A DNA stretch of 64,000 nt from Clostridiales bacterium CHKCI001 (GTDB lineage: Bacteria > Bacillota > Clostridia > Lachnospirales > Lachnospiraceae), in contig FCNS01000003.1 of NCBI GenBank assembly GCA_900045905.1, positions 1 to 64,000 on the forward strand, given 5' to 3'. The position numbers were made by a program, and so were the translations under genes. Below, piece by piece: positions 9,601-19,773 of the stretch; the stretch's first letter is position 1; each line of letters opens with the position of its first letter. A model generated the notes under the pieces. That model searched no databases, was not told the DNA's origin, and worked only from the letters and a program-made list of their open reading frames with translations.

Positions 9601-12600
9601 TATAGATGAGAAAGTAAAAGGAATCATTGAAGAGAAGTGGAATCAATTAAAAGAAATAGGAAAAATAGTTTATAAGGACAATGAGTACAGTAAGGTAGTA
9701 CAATACGCAGAAAGAAAAGCATGCAATGTAATGTTAAAAACGTTACAAACAATTGGCATTCTATTACCTGGTATGACGGTTACATATGATTCAATTATGC
9801 AGGATAATAGAATTAGTGAGACACAGAAAAATACAGTAAAACTTTGGATTAAAGATTTATTAATAGCTGAAGTTATAAAAGAAAGTAGAAATGGATATAT
9901 CTTAAATGATGATGGCAATATAAACAGTTTTGATAATAATTCAAATAAACAGAAAATAGATGTTTATATGGATAAATTACAAATGCAACTTAGCAATGTA
10001 ATTCAAGGAGATAAAGAAGCTGAGGATGTTTTTTATGCAGAAAATCAGAATTTATCACCTAATGATTTATTGGCAACCTTACCAGGAAAAGAAGAAACTT
10101 TAGAAGTATTGGCTGAACTAATAGGAAAAATCGTAGAAGGAAAAGAGGATGAAATTAATATACTTGAAGTAGGGACACGTGATCTAGATACGACAGAGTT
10201 TCTTTTGAAATCAGTAAAAGGATTAAAAGTTAAGTATACCTATATTGATTCATCAGCATATTTTGTAAATAATATCAGGAAACTTGCAAATATATATCCG
10301 TTTTTTACAGCAGAAGTTGTTAACTTGGATTCTAAAAATATGAATCTTGAATCTTTAGTAAAATATGAATGTGTAATAACAGTTAATTATCTGCATAGAG
10401 TAGAATCATTAAAGAATGTTCTACAGAATATAAAGAAAATACTGAGTGATACTGGCTGTTTAGCTGTATTAGAGGTAACTGAATCAAATATGATGCAGGA
10501 TGTGGTTGTTGCGGTACTTGAAAGAGAAAACTATAAAAAAAATATTCTGAGTACTTCATCACAATGGAAAGAAGAGTTTTATCAAAATGGATATCAATAT
10601 ATTCAAACATATCCAGAACAAGGAACAATGTTTGGAAGAAATGTTTTTGCTTTGATGTCTATGGAGAATGCATATAGATTGAATGAGAAATACATTAGAA
10701 GCAAGATAGAAAATAGACTTCCCGAATATATGATACCTAAAAGTTATTGTAATATAGTAAGTATGCCATTGAACAAAAATGGAAAGATTGATAAAAAAAA
10801 ATTATATACTTTTTATTCTAATAAATTAGAAGAAAAAAACGTTATCTTACCTGAAACAGAGGTAGAAAAGGAACTTTGTAAAATATGGAAAGAAATATTT
10901 GCTAAAAATGATATAGGTATAACTGATAATTATTATTCATTAGGCGGTGATTCATTACTTGCAACAAGAATGCTTACAAAGATTAAAGCAAGATTTTCTG
11001 TGAACTTTTCTATAGCAGATATTATGGGTAGAAAAACAATTAGAGAACAGGCTGAACGGATTGATGAACTCAAGAAATCTGATGCTTCTGTAAAAGGAGA
11101 GGTCGATTTTACAATTAAAGCAGATAAAGAAAATGAAAATATTCCGTTCCCATTAACGGATGTCCAACAGGCATATTGGATTGGAAGAAGCGGTTCCTAT
11201 GATTTAGGAAAAGTTTCAACTCATTGTTATTTTGAATTAGAAGCATTTGATATTGATATTCAAAGATTACAAGCAGCATGGAATGATATGATTAAATACC
11301 ATGGTATGATGCGTGGGGTTGTCCTGCCGAGTGGAGAACAACAAATATTGAAAAGTGTACCAGAATATAAATTTGATGTGCTAGACCTAAGTAATGATTC
11401 ACCAGAGACTATATTAAAAAGTTTAGATAAAGTACGTCAGGAGATGTCGCATCAGGTAATTGCAGCAGAAAAATGGCCCTTATTTGATGTACGAATTTCT
11501 TTACTAAAAAATAAAAAGATTCGATTACATATTAGTTTTGACAATCTTATTTTTGATGGATGGAGTATGTTCCATTTACTCAGTGAATGGAACAAAAGAT
11601 ATGATGGAAAGATAAAGAAACTGACAGAAATGGAAATATCTTTTAGAGATTATGTTTTGGGCCTGGAAGAAATGAAAAAATCGGAAGTGTATAAAATAGA
11701 TAAAAAATATTGGATGGATAGGGCTGCAGAATTTTCTTTAGCACCCGAATTACCATTAGCAAAGAAGGAAGGTGATATTGAAGAACAAAGATTTAATAGA
11801 AGAACAGAATATTTGAATAAAAAAGAATGGGAAAGTTTAAAATGTTCTGCTCAAAAATATGATATTACACCTGCAGCTTTGCTACTTACTGCTTACGGAG
11901 AAACTTTACGCAGATGGAGCTTAAATAAAAACTTTACATTGAATCTTACACAATTTAATAGAGTTCCTTTACATCCACAAGTGAATGAATTAGTAGGAGA
12001 TTTTACAACATTAACGTTATTAGAAATAAAAAATGATAAGGAAGACACTTTCCTGAAGAGAGCTAGATCCGTTCAACATCAGTTAATGCAAGATTTGGAA
12101 CATATTCAATATAGTGCTGTGGAATTTCAACGTGAATTAAAACACATAAAAGGAGTCTCGAATAGTTCGTTTATGCCAGTTGTTTTTACTAGCGGTTTAG
12201 GAATTAGTAAATGGAGCAACGGAGAATGGATAGGAACTCCAATTTACAACGTTAGTCAAACACCGCAGGTTTGGTTAGATCATCAGGTTGTTGAGCATGA
12301 TGGAGGTTTAGGACTTTTCTGGGATAGTGTAGATGAGTTATTTTATCCAGGTATGTTAGACGAAATGTTTCAAGCATATGTTGATTTATTAAGACGTTTG
12401 GTTGAAATTCCTAAATTATTCGAGGAAAAAAGTTCTTCTTTAATCAAAGTGAAAATATCTGAAGAACGTAAAGTTGCAAATGAAACGGCGTGGGAGTTTC
12501 CGATAGAAACCTTAGATGGTATGTTTTTAAAACAGGCAGAGATGAATCCAAGTAAGGAAGCTGTTGTTACTACGAAAAGGAGAATGACATATGAAGAAAT

Positions 12601-14305
12601 AAAATCAGAAGCACTTTATGTCGCTGATTATTTGAAAAATAATGGGGTAAAAAAAGGTGATATTGTAGCCATTATTATGGAAAAAGGATGGGAACAAATA
12701 GTGGCAGTATACGGAATTCTATTTTCTGGGGCAGCATATCTTCCAATAGATGTACATAATCCTAGAGAGCGTATAGAGAAAATTTTAAGTGATAGTGGTG
12801 TTAGAAATATTTTAGTACAACAAGAAGTGTTAAGGGAAAATGATTGGTTGAATAAAAAGGAATGCTTGATAGTATTAGGGCAAAGAAATGAAGGAGGAAT
12901 ACAACCTATTCAAAACCAACCAGAAGATTTAGCTTATGTAATTTATACTTCTGGTAGTACAGGAGTTCCTAAAGGAGTAATGATTACTCATAAAGGGGCA
13001 ACTAATACTATTTTAGATATTAATTCCAAGTATAAAGTAAACGAGAGGGATTCTGTTTTGGCATTATCAAGCTTACATTTTGACTTATCAGTATATGATG
13101 TTTTTGGCATCTTGGGAAGTGGAGGAAAAATTGTTATACCAGACTATTCACAAATAAAAGATCCCGAACATTGGATTGAATTAATGAATAGAGAGAGCGT
13201 TACAATATGGAATACTGTTCCAGCATTTATGGAAATGTTAGTGTCTTATATTAATGGTAAAAATGTGTTAAATACAGATAATTTAAGAATTGTTTTGTTA
13301 AGCGGTGACTGGATTCCAGTAACTTTGCATAAAAAAATATATGAACTATTTAAGAATGTCATGGTTCTAGGATTAGGAGGTGCAACAGAAGCAAGTATTT
13401 GGAGCAATGTATTTAAAATACCAAAACAGATTCCACAAGCATGGGTAAGTATTCCGTATGGAAAACCACTCTTGAATCAGAAATATTACATATTAGATAA
13501 TCATATGAATAATTGTCCAGATTGGGTACCAGGGTTACTATATATTTCTGGCGATGGAGTAGCTAAGGGATATCTTAATAATACTAAATTGACTGATAGC
13601 AGTTTTGTGTATTGGTCAGAGACTGGAGAAAGGTTGTATTGTACTGGTGATTTAGGAAGATATTGGCCTGATGGAAATATTGAATTCTTGGGACGCATAG
13701 ATAACCAGATAAAAATTAATGGTTATAGAGTAGAACTTGGAGAGATAGAAAGTGCATTATTGGAAAATAGATTTGTTATAAGTGCATGTGTTGTAGTGGT
13801 GAAGAATACTATTATTGCTATTATAACAGTTAAAGCTAATACAATACAGGAGGAAGATTTATTACAATGCCTTAGGGAAGAACTGCATAGTAAATTACCA
13901 GAATACTTTTTACCAAAGATTATTAAGATATGGAAAGGATTACCTTTAACTGTTAATAATAAAGTTAATCGTAAGCAGATAAAGAATATATTAGAAAATT
14001 CAGATCTTTTTGAAGAAGAAGGAGAAGAAGCTGTAATTGGCGATATGGAAAATAGTATAGCAGAAGTATGGAAAGATATTTTAGGATTAAAAACCATATC
14101 AAGAAATGATGATTTCTTTGAAAAAGGAGGAGATAGTTTAAAAGCTATGGCGGTAGTCAATGAGTTGAATAATAAGAAACTTTCAGATGTAAAATTATCC
14201 CTTGCATTATTATTTTCTAATTCTACGCCGAAAACATTAGCAGAAGTATTAGAAAATGGAAAAGTACAAAGTGAAAATGCAGACATGGAGGAAGGAACTT
14301 TATGA
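6614..14305 (+). CDS. NRPS, ArCP-Cy-A(MT-like)-PCP-Cy-A-PCP
   Basis: A 2563-residue synthetase equal to PchE/HMWP2 plus one more module. Order: aryl carrier (1-75, GLDSLK, Ser33); cyclisation domain (about 93-525, D-x4-D at 224/229); A domain (core near 687, A10 near 1388) with an inserted methyltransferase-like domain at about 1000-1370; carrier (Ser1447); second Cy (about 1513-1950, D1643/D1648); second A without insertion (core near 2107); carrier (Ser2508). The insertion has ILEVGTRDLDT where active enzymes have a GxGxG loop, so it resembles the PchE/HMWP2 embedded epimerase. Both A domains have FDLSVYD, TIWN and SGDW with SIWS, a cysteine code by my reading. AAAAAGGAG precedes the ATG. 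It should build aryl-thiazoline-thiazoline. Confidence 0.92.
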   Translation: MEYRQLKEQVQKELPIQAEFEENDNLLELGLDSLKIMRLVNEWRKQGIRIPYGHLMEQPTLKKWWKLIQKRKKKEIHREVVDKEKNTVEADSVPFLLTDVQYAYKIGRERGQELGNIGCHAYLEFSGKDVNGKKLEQAWNRLQYHHPMLRVKFLDNGLQEIMPKPYSEKIEILDLVNTSDFEEILEKKRRELSHRKLKVEEGQVAALTYCLLPEGKTRILFELDLLVADVQSMQVILRDLATAYTGKELPKESKNWRFDKYLEKQSKDEEEERKQAREYWNKRIPNMPFGPELPLAKETSTLTETRFKRRIVRLQREEWNTLQRKAAENQITPAIMLLSAYAVILERWSSNKKFLINIPFFNRKTEYTGIEEVVADFTTLLLLEVDMEKKTTFKEVVEMVKNQLYQDMKYTSYSGVQVQRDMVQMSGERQIIAPVVFACNLGTPLINNEFKNNIGEFSYMISQTPGIWLDFQTYEDENGVMLTWDSVDELFYEGMMDDMMDSFGRLLHQLSSESWDIYYDVLPERQKKFIEEQKNIENISNPSCLHTNFFKVAKERPEKIAIIDTGINRKISYGELSRKVISIASFLVKHHIQRQPIAISTTRGWHQAAAALGILVSNNIYVPVTINQPEERRKIIHEKTGIHYVITDEQNYNTTVWPQMATIWILEEIISKSHMETLPDVSPEDSAYIIMTSGTTGIPKGAEMSHKGAWNTIEDVNKRVSINSEDIFLGVSALDFDLSVYDMFGAFSVGGTLLMISDENSRDAEYWLQLVERYQVTIWNSVPILLDMLLICAEARNMRLPFKAVLTSGDWIGMDLPERVKKLSSICKFIAMGGATEASIWSNYLEVKLPIPETWHSIPYGRPLSHQTYRVVDEKGVDVPFWVEGELWIGGEGVGTYRGDEKLANEKFIRDAGSIWYRTGDKGRFWSDGTIEFLGRKDFQVKIRGHRIELGEIETALKTIAGIKNAVVEPIKSEDGEQHLVSYIETSPEIKEPLYRIDEKVKGIIEEKWNQLKEIGKIVYKDNEYSKVVQYAERKACNVMLKTLQTIGILLPGMTVTYDSIMQDNRISETQKNTVKLWIKDLLIAEVIKESRNGYILNDDGNINSFDNNSNKQKIDVYMDKLQMQLSNVIQGDKEAEDVFYAENQNLSPNDLLATLPGKEETLEVLAELIGKIVEGKEDEINILEVGTRDLDTTEFLLKSVKGLKVKYTYIDSSAYFVNNIRKLANIYPFFTAEVVNLDSKNMNLESLVKYECVITVNYLHRVESLKNVLQNIKKILSDTGCLAVLEVTESNMMQDVVVAVLERENYKKNILSTSSQWKEEFYQNGYQYIQTYPEQGTMFGRNVFALMSMENAYRLNEKYIRSKIENRLPEYMIPKSYCNIVSMPLNKNGKIDKKKLYTFYSNKLEEKNVILPETEVEKELCKIWKEIFAKNDIGITDNYYSLGGDSLLATRMLTKIKARFSVNFSIADIMGRKTIREQAERIDELKKSDASVKGEVDFTIKADKENENIPFPLTDVQQAYWIGRSGSYDLGKVSTHCYFELEAFDIDIQRLQAAWNDMIKYHGMMRGVVLPSGEQQILKSVPEYKFDVLDLSNDSPETILKSLDKVRQEMSHQVIAAEKWPLFDVRISLLKNKKIRLHISFDNLIFDGWSMFHLLSEWNKRYDGKIKKLTEMEISFRDYVLGLEEMKKSEVYKIDKKYWMDRAAEFSLAPELPLAKKEGDIEEQRFNRRTEYLNKKEWESLKCSAQKYDITPAALLLTAYGETLRRWSLNKNFTLNLTQFNRVPLHPQVNELVGDFTTLTLLEIKNDKEDTFLKRARSVQHQLMQDLEHIQYSAVEFQRELKHIKGVSNSSFMPVVFTSGLGISKWSNGEWIGTPIYNVSQTPQVWLDHQVVEHDGGLGLFWDSVDELFYPGMLDEMFQAYVDLLRRLVEIPKLFEEKSSSLIKVKISEERKVANETAWEFPIETLDGMFLKQAEMNPSKEAVVTTKRRMTYEEIKSEALYVADYLKNNGVKKGDIVAIIMEKGWEQIVAVYGILFSGAAYLPIDVHNPRERIEKILSDSGVRNILVQQEVLRENDWLNKKECLIVLGQRNEGGIQPIQNQPEDLAYVIYTSGSTGVPKGVMITHKGATNTILDINSKYKVNERDSVLALSSLHFDLSVYDVFGILGSGGKIVIPDYSQIKDPEHWIELMNRESVTIWNTVPAFMEMLVSYINGKNVLNTDNLRIVLLSGDWIPVTLHKKIYELFKNVMVLGLGGATEASIWSNVFKIPKQIPQAWVSIPYGKPLLNQKYYILDNHMNNCPDWVPGLLYISGDGVAKGYLNNTKLTDSSFVYWSETGERLYCTGDLGRYWPDGNIEFLGRIDNQIKINGYRVELGEIESALLENRFVISACVVVVKNTIIAIITVKANTIQEEDLLQCLREELHSKLPEYFLPKIIKIWKGLPLTVNNKVNRKQIKNILENSDLFEEEGEEAVIGDMENSIAEVWKDILGLKTISRNDDFFEKGGDSLKAMAVVNELNNKKLSDVKLSLALLFSNSTPKTLAEVLENGKVQSENADMEEGTL

Positions 14306-17300
14306 TAATCAAAGATTTAATTCAAGAGTACGAGATTCTTGGAATTCATTTATGGGTGGAAAATGAGAAACTTAAGTTTAGAGCTGAGAAAGGGGTGTTA
14401 ACAGAACAAAGAAAACAGGAGTTGATAAAACATAAAGCTGAAATAATAAAATATTTATCAACTAAGGATAATATTTTAATAGAACATAAAGAATCAACTC
14501 AGTTTGAACCTTTTCAATTAACAGATATACAGGCAGCATATTTGGTGGGAAGAAAATCCGTATATGAATATGGAGATGTAGGTTGTCATGCTTATGTAGA
14601 ATTAGTAATGGGAGCAATGGACAAGAAAAAATTAGAAATAGCTTGGCATCGAGTGATTGAGAGACATCCAATGTTAAGAGCAGTAATTAATACAGATGGA
14701 ACTCAGCAAGTAATTAAAGAAACTCCGTTGCCAGAAATTGAAGAATATAATTTACAGGAATTATCTGAAGAAGAGAAGGAAACGCAAATAATAAAAATCA
14801 GAAGTTTATATTCCAATAAACAATATGATCCGCAGCAGTGGCCGCTATATGAATTAGTTTTGACAAATCTCGGAGCAAAAAGTATAGTTCATTTTTCTGT
14901 AGATATGTTAATAGCAGACTTTGTTAGTATAAATGTAATATTAAATGAATTAAGCGATTTTTATTACAATACTACACAGTCATTACCTAAGCTTAGATAT
15001 AATTTTAAAGATGTAATGGAGTACAGAAAAAGAACGGAAGAGACATTAGCTTATGTTACTAAAAAAGAAAGTGACAAAAGATATTGGTATGAGAGGATAG
15101 AAACATTTACTGGTGGACCAGATCTGCCATTGCTTTCCGAGAAAGATAATGATAATGTAGAATTTGAACAGTATAATCATATGTTGTCTAAAGAAAAGAA
15201 AGAACATTTATATGGTATTGCAAAAAGGCTGCATATAACCCCATCTGTCATTATTCTAATGGCATATAGTGAAGTGCTAAAACGGTGGTCAAAAAGAAAA
15301 GAGTTTTATCTAAATCTTACTATGCTTAATAGACCTAAGATTTGCGAAGAGATTAATAATATTGTCGGTGATTTCACGAGCGTAGAATTACTGAAAATAA
15401 GCAACAATACTCAGAAAAATTATATAGAAAAGGCAAAGGAGATACAAGAACAGTTATGGACAGATATGGATCACAATACCTATAGCGGTATTGAAGTCTT
15501 ACGAGAGCTAAATAGAAAAACTGGAGAGAATGTAATTATTCCTGTTGTATATACAAGTACATTAGCAATAGGTGAAAAGCAAGATGAACTAATGAAAGGG
15601 GCACAGATACAATATAAAATTAGTCAAACACCACAAGTATGGATAGATTGTCAGGTTTTGGAAGTAGGGGAAAATATTTTAGTAAACTGGGATGTAAGAA
15701 AAAGAGTATTCTCTCAAGGAATTATTTCGGATATGTTTGGAGCTTTTGTTAGATTGGTTGACAACTTATTAGGAGATATGGATAATTGGCAAGATTCAGA
15801 AATGGAATTGGTTCCTGAAAGTCATAAAGAACGTCATCACCAAATTAATATTACAGACGAATTTATGCTAGTGGAAAACATGCAGAATGGATTTTTTGAA
15901 TCGCTAAAAAACTGTCCAGATAAAAATGCTTTAATAGTAGGAAATGAAAAATATACATATAAAAATCTTGGCGAATATGTATCTGGAATACAGAAAAAGA
16001 TCAAAAAAGTAAAAGATAGAACTATTGCGGTCATTCTTCCTAAAGGAGTATTGCAAGTTGCATCAATATTGGCTATTTTATCAACAGGAAATACGTATTT
16101 ACCAATCAATTGTAACCAACCGATGGAGAGAATAAAATCTATTTTAGCAGATGCTGATGTAGAACGTATTTTAACAGATAGTGAACATTTAAAATTAATA
16201 CCTGAAACGTTTGCAACAGAATGTTTGACAGAAAATGTAAAATTACAAGAGGTAGAACCTAAGAATTACGAAGTGCCTTTAGATAAAGCAGCATATATTA
16301 TTTTTACATCAGGTAGTACAGGGACTCCTAAAGGAGTAGTAATAACTCATGAGGCTGCAATGAACACTATCTTAGACATTAATAAGAAATTTAATGTTAC
16401 TTGTAATGATGTTTTCTTTGGATTAGCAAATTATTCTTTTGATTTATCTGTATACGACATTTTTGCTACATTTAAAGCGGGAGGAACGCTTGTTCTGCCT
16501 AAAGAAGAACACATTAAAAATCCAGAATACTGGATAAAACTTATTAAAAAATATAATATTAGTATTTGGAATTCTGTTCCAGCTCAAATGCAGATGTTAT
16601 ATGAAAGTTTAAAAATGGACGAAAAATATATTCCATCTTTGCGGTTGGTGTTATTATCTGGAGATTGGATTCCCGTTCCATTGGCTAAGGGTATATTAGA
16701 AAGTTATCCTAAAATTACATTAATTAGTTTGGGTGGAGCAACTGAATGTAGTATTTGGTCTATTTTTTATCCGATAAATAATGTAAAAGCAGGACAAAGA
16801 AGCATTCCTTATGGTAAACCATTAGCAAATCAACGTTTTTATGTACTTGATAAAAATTTGGAAGAATGCCCAGACTATGTATCTGGGAAATTATATATTG
16901 CTGGCAAAGGTTTAGGAAAAGAATATATAAATGCACCTGATTTGACTGAAGAGAAATTTATATACCATGAGGAGATAGAAGAACGTTTATATGATACAGG
17001 AGATATGGGACGTTATCTATCAGATGGAAATATAGAGATTCTGGGACGTGAAGATAATCAAGTGAAGATTCATGGACATAGAATTGAAATTGGTGAAATA
17101 GAAGGAGCATTTGTACAAAATTCTAATATCCAATCCGCAACAGTAATTAAATATTCAGAAGGTAATTCGGATATTAAACTTGCGGCCTTTCTTCAATTAC
17201 TTTTAAATAATGAAAATTATTATAATGAAAGTAATCAAAGAATTGCAGAGAGTTGTAGAAAAGTAATTAGTGAAAGTACCAAAAGTATAAATAAAGATTT

Positions 17301-19773
17301 ATTGGAAAAGTGGATTGTGCTTGCTGATAAGGTGGTTTTATGTGATATTTTATTTACCATGCAAAAAGCTGGAGTATGCAATAAAGTTGGAGATGTGTTT
17401 ACAAAGCAAGATGTGATTAATAAATTACATGTCTTACCTAAATATGATCATCTTATGAATAGGTGGCTTGATGCACTTCATAAAGCAGGTTTTGTAGAAT
17501 GGGATTCTTCTCAACGAGAGTATATATGCTTAAAAGGTAAACTTGAAGAAAAGGATATTAAAGATTTAGAAAGAAAGTGGGAAGAAGTTGAAGCTAAATT
17601 ACAATATGGAAAAACAATTTTTGATTATGTAAAAAAATCAAGTGATTTATTGCCTGAGTTACTAAAAGGAGATGTTGACCCACTTGACTTGCTATTTCCT
17701 AAAGGAAATGTTGATATAGCAATGTCAGCGTATAGAGATAGCCTTGTAAATAAAAGCCTCAATAAAATTATTGAAAACGGAGTAGCTGAATATGTAAAAG
17801 AGAAGGGAAAAGAATATAAGGTGAAAATATTGGAACTTGGAGCTGGAGTTGGAGGTACAAGTTTTGAAATTATATCTGCCTTGAAAGAAAGCAATGTGGA
17901 ATATTGTTTTACAGATATATCTACATTCTTTTTAAATGAAGCACAAAAGAGGTTCTTAGATTATGACTGGGTAAACTATGGGATTTTTGATATTAATAAG
18001 GCCTATTGGGAACAGGGGTATACATCAGCAGAATGGGATATAATTATATGTGCTAATGTATTGCATAATGCCAAAAATACTTATGATATTTTAAAGGTAT
18101 TAAATGAGCTAGGAAAACCTGGTGGATTATTAATGATAATAGAATCAACAGGTGAAAATCCATCATTACTAACATCTATGGAATTTAAAGATGGGCTAAC
18201 TGGTTTTACTGATGATAGAAAGGATAGTAATGTAGTATTTCTCGATCAGAATACCTGGAGCACTATGCTTGCGAATACAGGATTAGAGCTTTTATATACG
18301 TATCCTCAAGAAAATGACGTTTTAGAGAGAGCTGGTCAAGCAGCTTACATTGCTAGGATGAGGTATAATCAGAAGCAAACTTCAAGAGAAGAAATTATGG
18401 AATTTATAAGGAACAAAGTTCCAGAATATATGTTGCCAAATTCTGTTGAATTTCTTTGTGAAATACCTTTAACAGTAAATGGTAAGATAAATAAGAAAAA
18501 TTTAGAACTCAGATTGGAAAAAAAGAGTAATTCGCACAGTGAATTATCTTCTCCACCAGAAAGTGAGTTGGAAATAAGCCTTGCAAATATTTGGGAAGAA
18601 ATTCTTAATAAAGAGCAAATAAATAAAAATGATAACTTTTTTGATATAGGGGGAGACTCCTTATTGATAGCACAGGCTGTTGCCAAAATACAAAAGACCA
18701 TTCCAGAGGCTAAAAATTTGAAGTGGGATTGGTTAATGTTGGAAATGTTAAAAAATCCAACAGTAGAATCGCTAGCAAAGTCGTTAGAAAAAAGCAATTA
18801 CAATACCGAAACACTAGAACAAAAAGAAGGTACCCCATTTGTAACTTTAGCAGAGGGAGATAAAAAGAAATTACAAGTCCTTTTCCCAGGTGGTATCGGT
18901 ACATTAACTCAATTTAATAACTTGTTGTCATATTTAGCAAATAAACCAAATCGAGATGAAACGATTTGCGGATTTAGAGTTCAAAATTTTGACGAATATT
19001 TAAGAAGACCATCTGAGACTCTTATTAAAGATTTAGGAGCAGAATATGCTGATATTTTGTTGAAATACAAAGCCGATTGCTATGAATTAATCGGATATTG
19101 CTTTGGAGGATTAGTGGCAATAGAGACAGCTAAAAATATGATGATAGCAGGAGCTAAATTGAAACCAATAATTACTATTGATACGTTACCAAATGAAGCA
19201 TGGTTGGAAAATGACATTTTAATGGAAAAATCATTTAGTTTGTTCATTGGTGCAGATGAAATACATGCTGGTTATAAATTTGATGAAAGAGAGCTTAAAG
19301 AAGCGTTAACATTTATTGCAGAAAGAAATAATGGTGCAATAAGTACGGATAGTATTTTGAAATTAGGCGATAAGTTTGTTAATACTGTTGAAGTGATTAA
19401 GAAATTAATGAAAATTCCAGCCAATCAGCGGTTAAATAGTTTAGTTGCAACAGTAGAAACGGATAATGGAAAAGTATCATCTGAAGAATTGGAAAAGTAT
19501 GATAAGTTATATGCAGCATTTAAGCATACTTGTAAAGCTGTATGGGAATACCAAACCGACTATTTTACAGGAGATTTACTCGTATTAAGTTGTCTTGATA
19601 AAGCAACATCATTTTTACCAGATATAAAGGAAAACAGTGAGGAATTTATTGGAAAAATGGCATTAGGAAAAGTCTGTGTGAAGTACATACCAGGGAATCA
19701 CGCATCTTGTATTACCCCACCGCATGTAGGTGAATTAGCTAAAATTATAATGGAGGAAAGAAATTATGAATAA
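14302..19773 (+). CDS. NRPS, docking-Cy-A(MT)-PCP-TE, terminal module
   Basis: An 1823-residue terminal synthetase laid out like PchF. Residues 1-55 look like a TubC-type docking domain and should pair with the end of the previous protein, whose stop overlaps this start by four bases (ATGA). Then: Cy (from about 71, D-x4-D at 201/206); cysteine-type A domain (FDLSVYD, SIWNSVP, LLSGDW, CSIWS; core near 665); inserted methyltransferase with an intact SAM loop LELGAGVGGTSF near 1175; carrier (GGDSL, Ser1453); thioesterase (about 1510-1823). The thioesterase elbow is GYCFGG, so Cys1600 replaces Ser; Asp in TIDTLP and His in GNHASC complete a triad. By analogy with PchF it would N-methylate a reduced thiazolidine and release the product. 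Confidence 0.92.
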   Translation: MIIKDLIQEYEILGIHLWVENEKLKFRAEKGVLTEQRKQELIKHKAEIIKYLSTKDNILIEHKESTQFEPFQLTDIQAAYLVGRKSVYEYGDVGCHAYVELVMGAMDKKKLEIAWHRVIERHPMLRAVINTDGTQQVIKETPLPEIEEYNLQELSEEEKETQIIKIRSLYSNKQYDPQQWPLYELVLTNLGAKSIVHFSVDMLIADFVSINVILNELSDFYYNTTQSLPKLRYNFKDVMEYRKRTEETLAYVTKKESDKRYWYERIETFTGGPDLPLLSEKDNDNVEFEQYNHMLSKEKKEHLYGIAKRLHITPSVIILMAYSEVLKRWSKRKEFYLNLTMLNRPKICEEINNIVGDFTSVELLKISNNTQKNYIEKAKEIQEQLWTDMDHNTYSGIEVLRELNRKTGENVIIPVVYTSTLAIGEKQDELMKGAQIQYKISQTPQVWIDCQVLEVGENILVNWDVRKRVFSQGIISDMFGAFVRLVDNLLGDMDNWQDSEMELVPESHKERHHQINITDEFMLVENMQNGFFESLKNCPDKNALIVGNEKYTYKNLGEYVSGIQKKIKKVKDRTIAVILPKGVLQVASILAILSTGNTYLPINCNQPMERIKSILADADVERILTDSEHLKLIPETFATECLTENVKLQEVEPKNYEVPLDKAAYIIFTSGSTGTPKGVVITHEAAMNTILDINKKFNVTCNDVFFGLANYSFDLSVYDIFATFKAGGTLVLPKEEHIKNPEYWIKLIKKYNISIWNSVPAQMQMLYESLKMDEKYIPSLRLVLLSGDWIPVPLAKGILESYPKITLISLGGATECSIWSIFYPINNVKAGQRSIPYGKPLANQRFYVLDKNLEECPDYVSGKLYIAGKGLGKEYINAPDLTEEKFIYHEEIEERLYDTGDMGRYLSDGNIEILGREDNQVKIHGHRIEIGEIEGAFVQNSNIQSATVIKYSEGNSDIKLAAFLQLLLNNENYYNESNQRIAESCRKVISESTKSINKDLLEKWIVLADKVVLCDILFTMQKAGVCNKVGDVFTKQDVINKLHVLPKYDHLMNRWLDALHKAGFVEWDSSQREYICLKGKLEEKDIKDLERKWEEVEAKLQYGKTIFDYVKKSSDLLPELLKGDVDPLDLLFPKGNVDIAMSAYRDSLVNKSLNKIIENGVAEYVKEKGKEYKVKILELGAGVGGTSFEIISALKESNVEYCFTDISTFFLNEAQKRFLDYDWVNYGIFDINKAYWEQGYTSAEWDIIICANVLHNAKNTYDILKVLNELGKPGGLLMIIESTGENPSLLTSMEFKDGLTGFTDDRKDSNVVFLDQNTWSTMLANTGLELLYTYPQENDVLERAGQAAYIARMRYNQKQTSREEIMEFIRNKVPEYMLPNSVEFLCEIPLTVNGKINKKNLELRLEKKSNSHSELSSPPESELEISLANIWEEILNKEQINKNDNFFDIGGDSLLIAQAVAKIQKTIPEAKNLKWDWLMLEMLKNPTVESLAKSLEKSNYNTETLEQKEGTPFVTLAEGDKKKLQVLFPGGIGTLTQFNNLLSYLANKPNRDETICGFRVQNFDEYLRRPSETLIKDLGAEYADILLKYKADCYELIGYCFGGLVAIETAKNMMIAGAKLKPIITIDTLPNEAWLENDILMEKSFSLFIGADEIHAGYKFDERELKEALTFIAERNNGAISTDSILKLGDKFVNTVEVIKKLMKIPANQRLNSLVATVETDNGKVSSEELEKYDKLYAAFKHTCKAVWEYQTDYFTGDLLVLSCLDKATSFLPDIKENSEEFIGKMALGKVCVKYIPGNHASCITPPHVGELAKIIMEERNYE

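Noticed and set aside
13723-14286. A 187-codon minus-strand frame inside the first NRPS
   Set aside because: It is antisense to the A10/carrier region of a clearly coding gene and has no ribosome site.
18369-18797. A 142-codon minus-strand frame inside the second NRPS
   Set aside because: Antisense shadow of the carrier-domain region; low-complexity composition.
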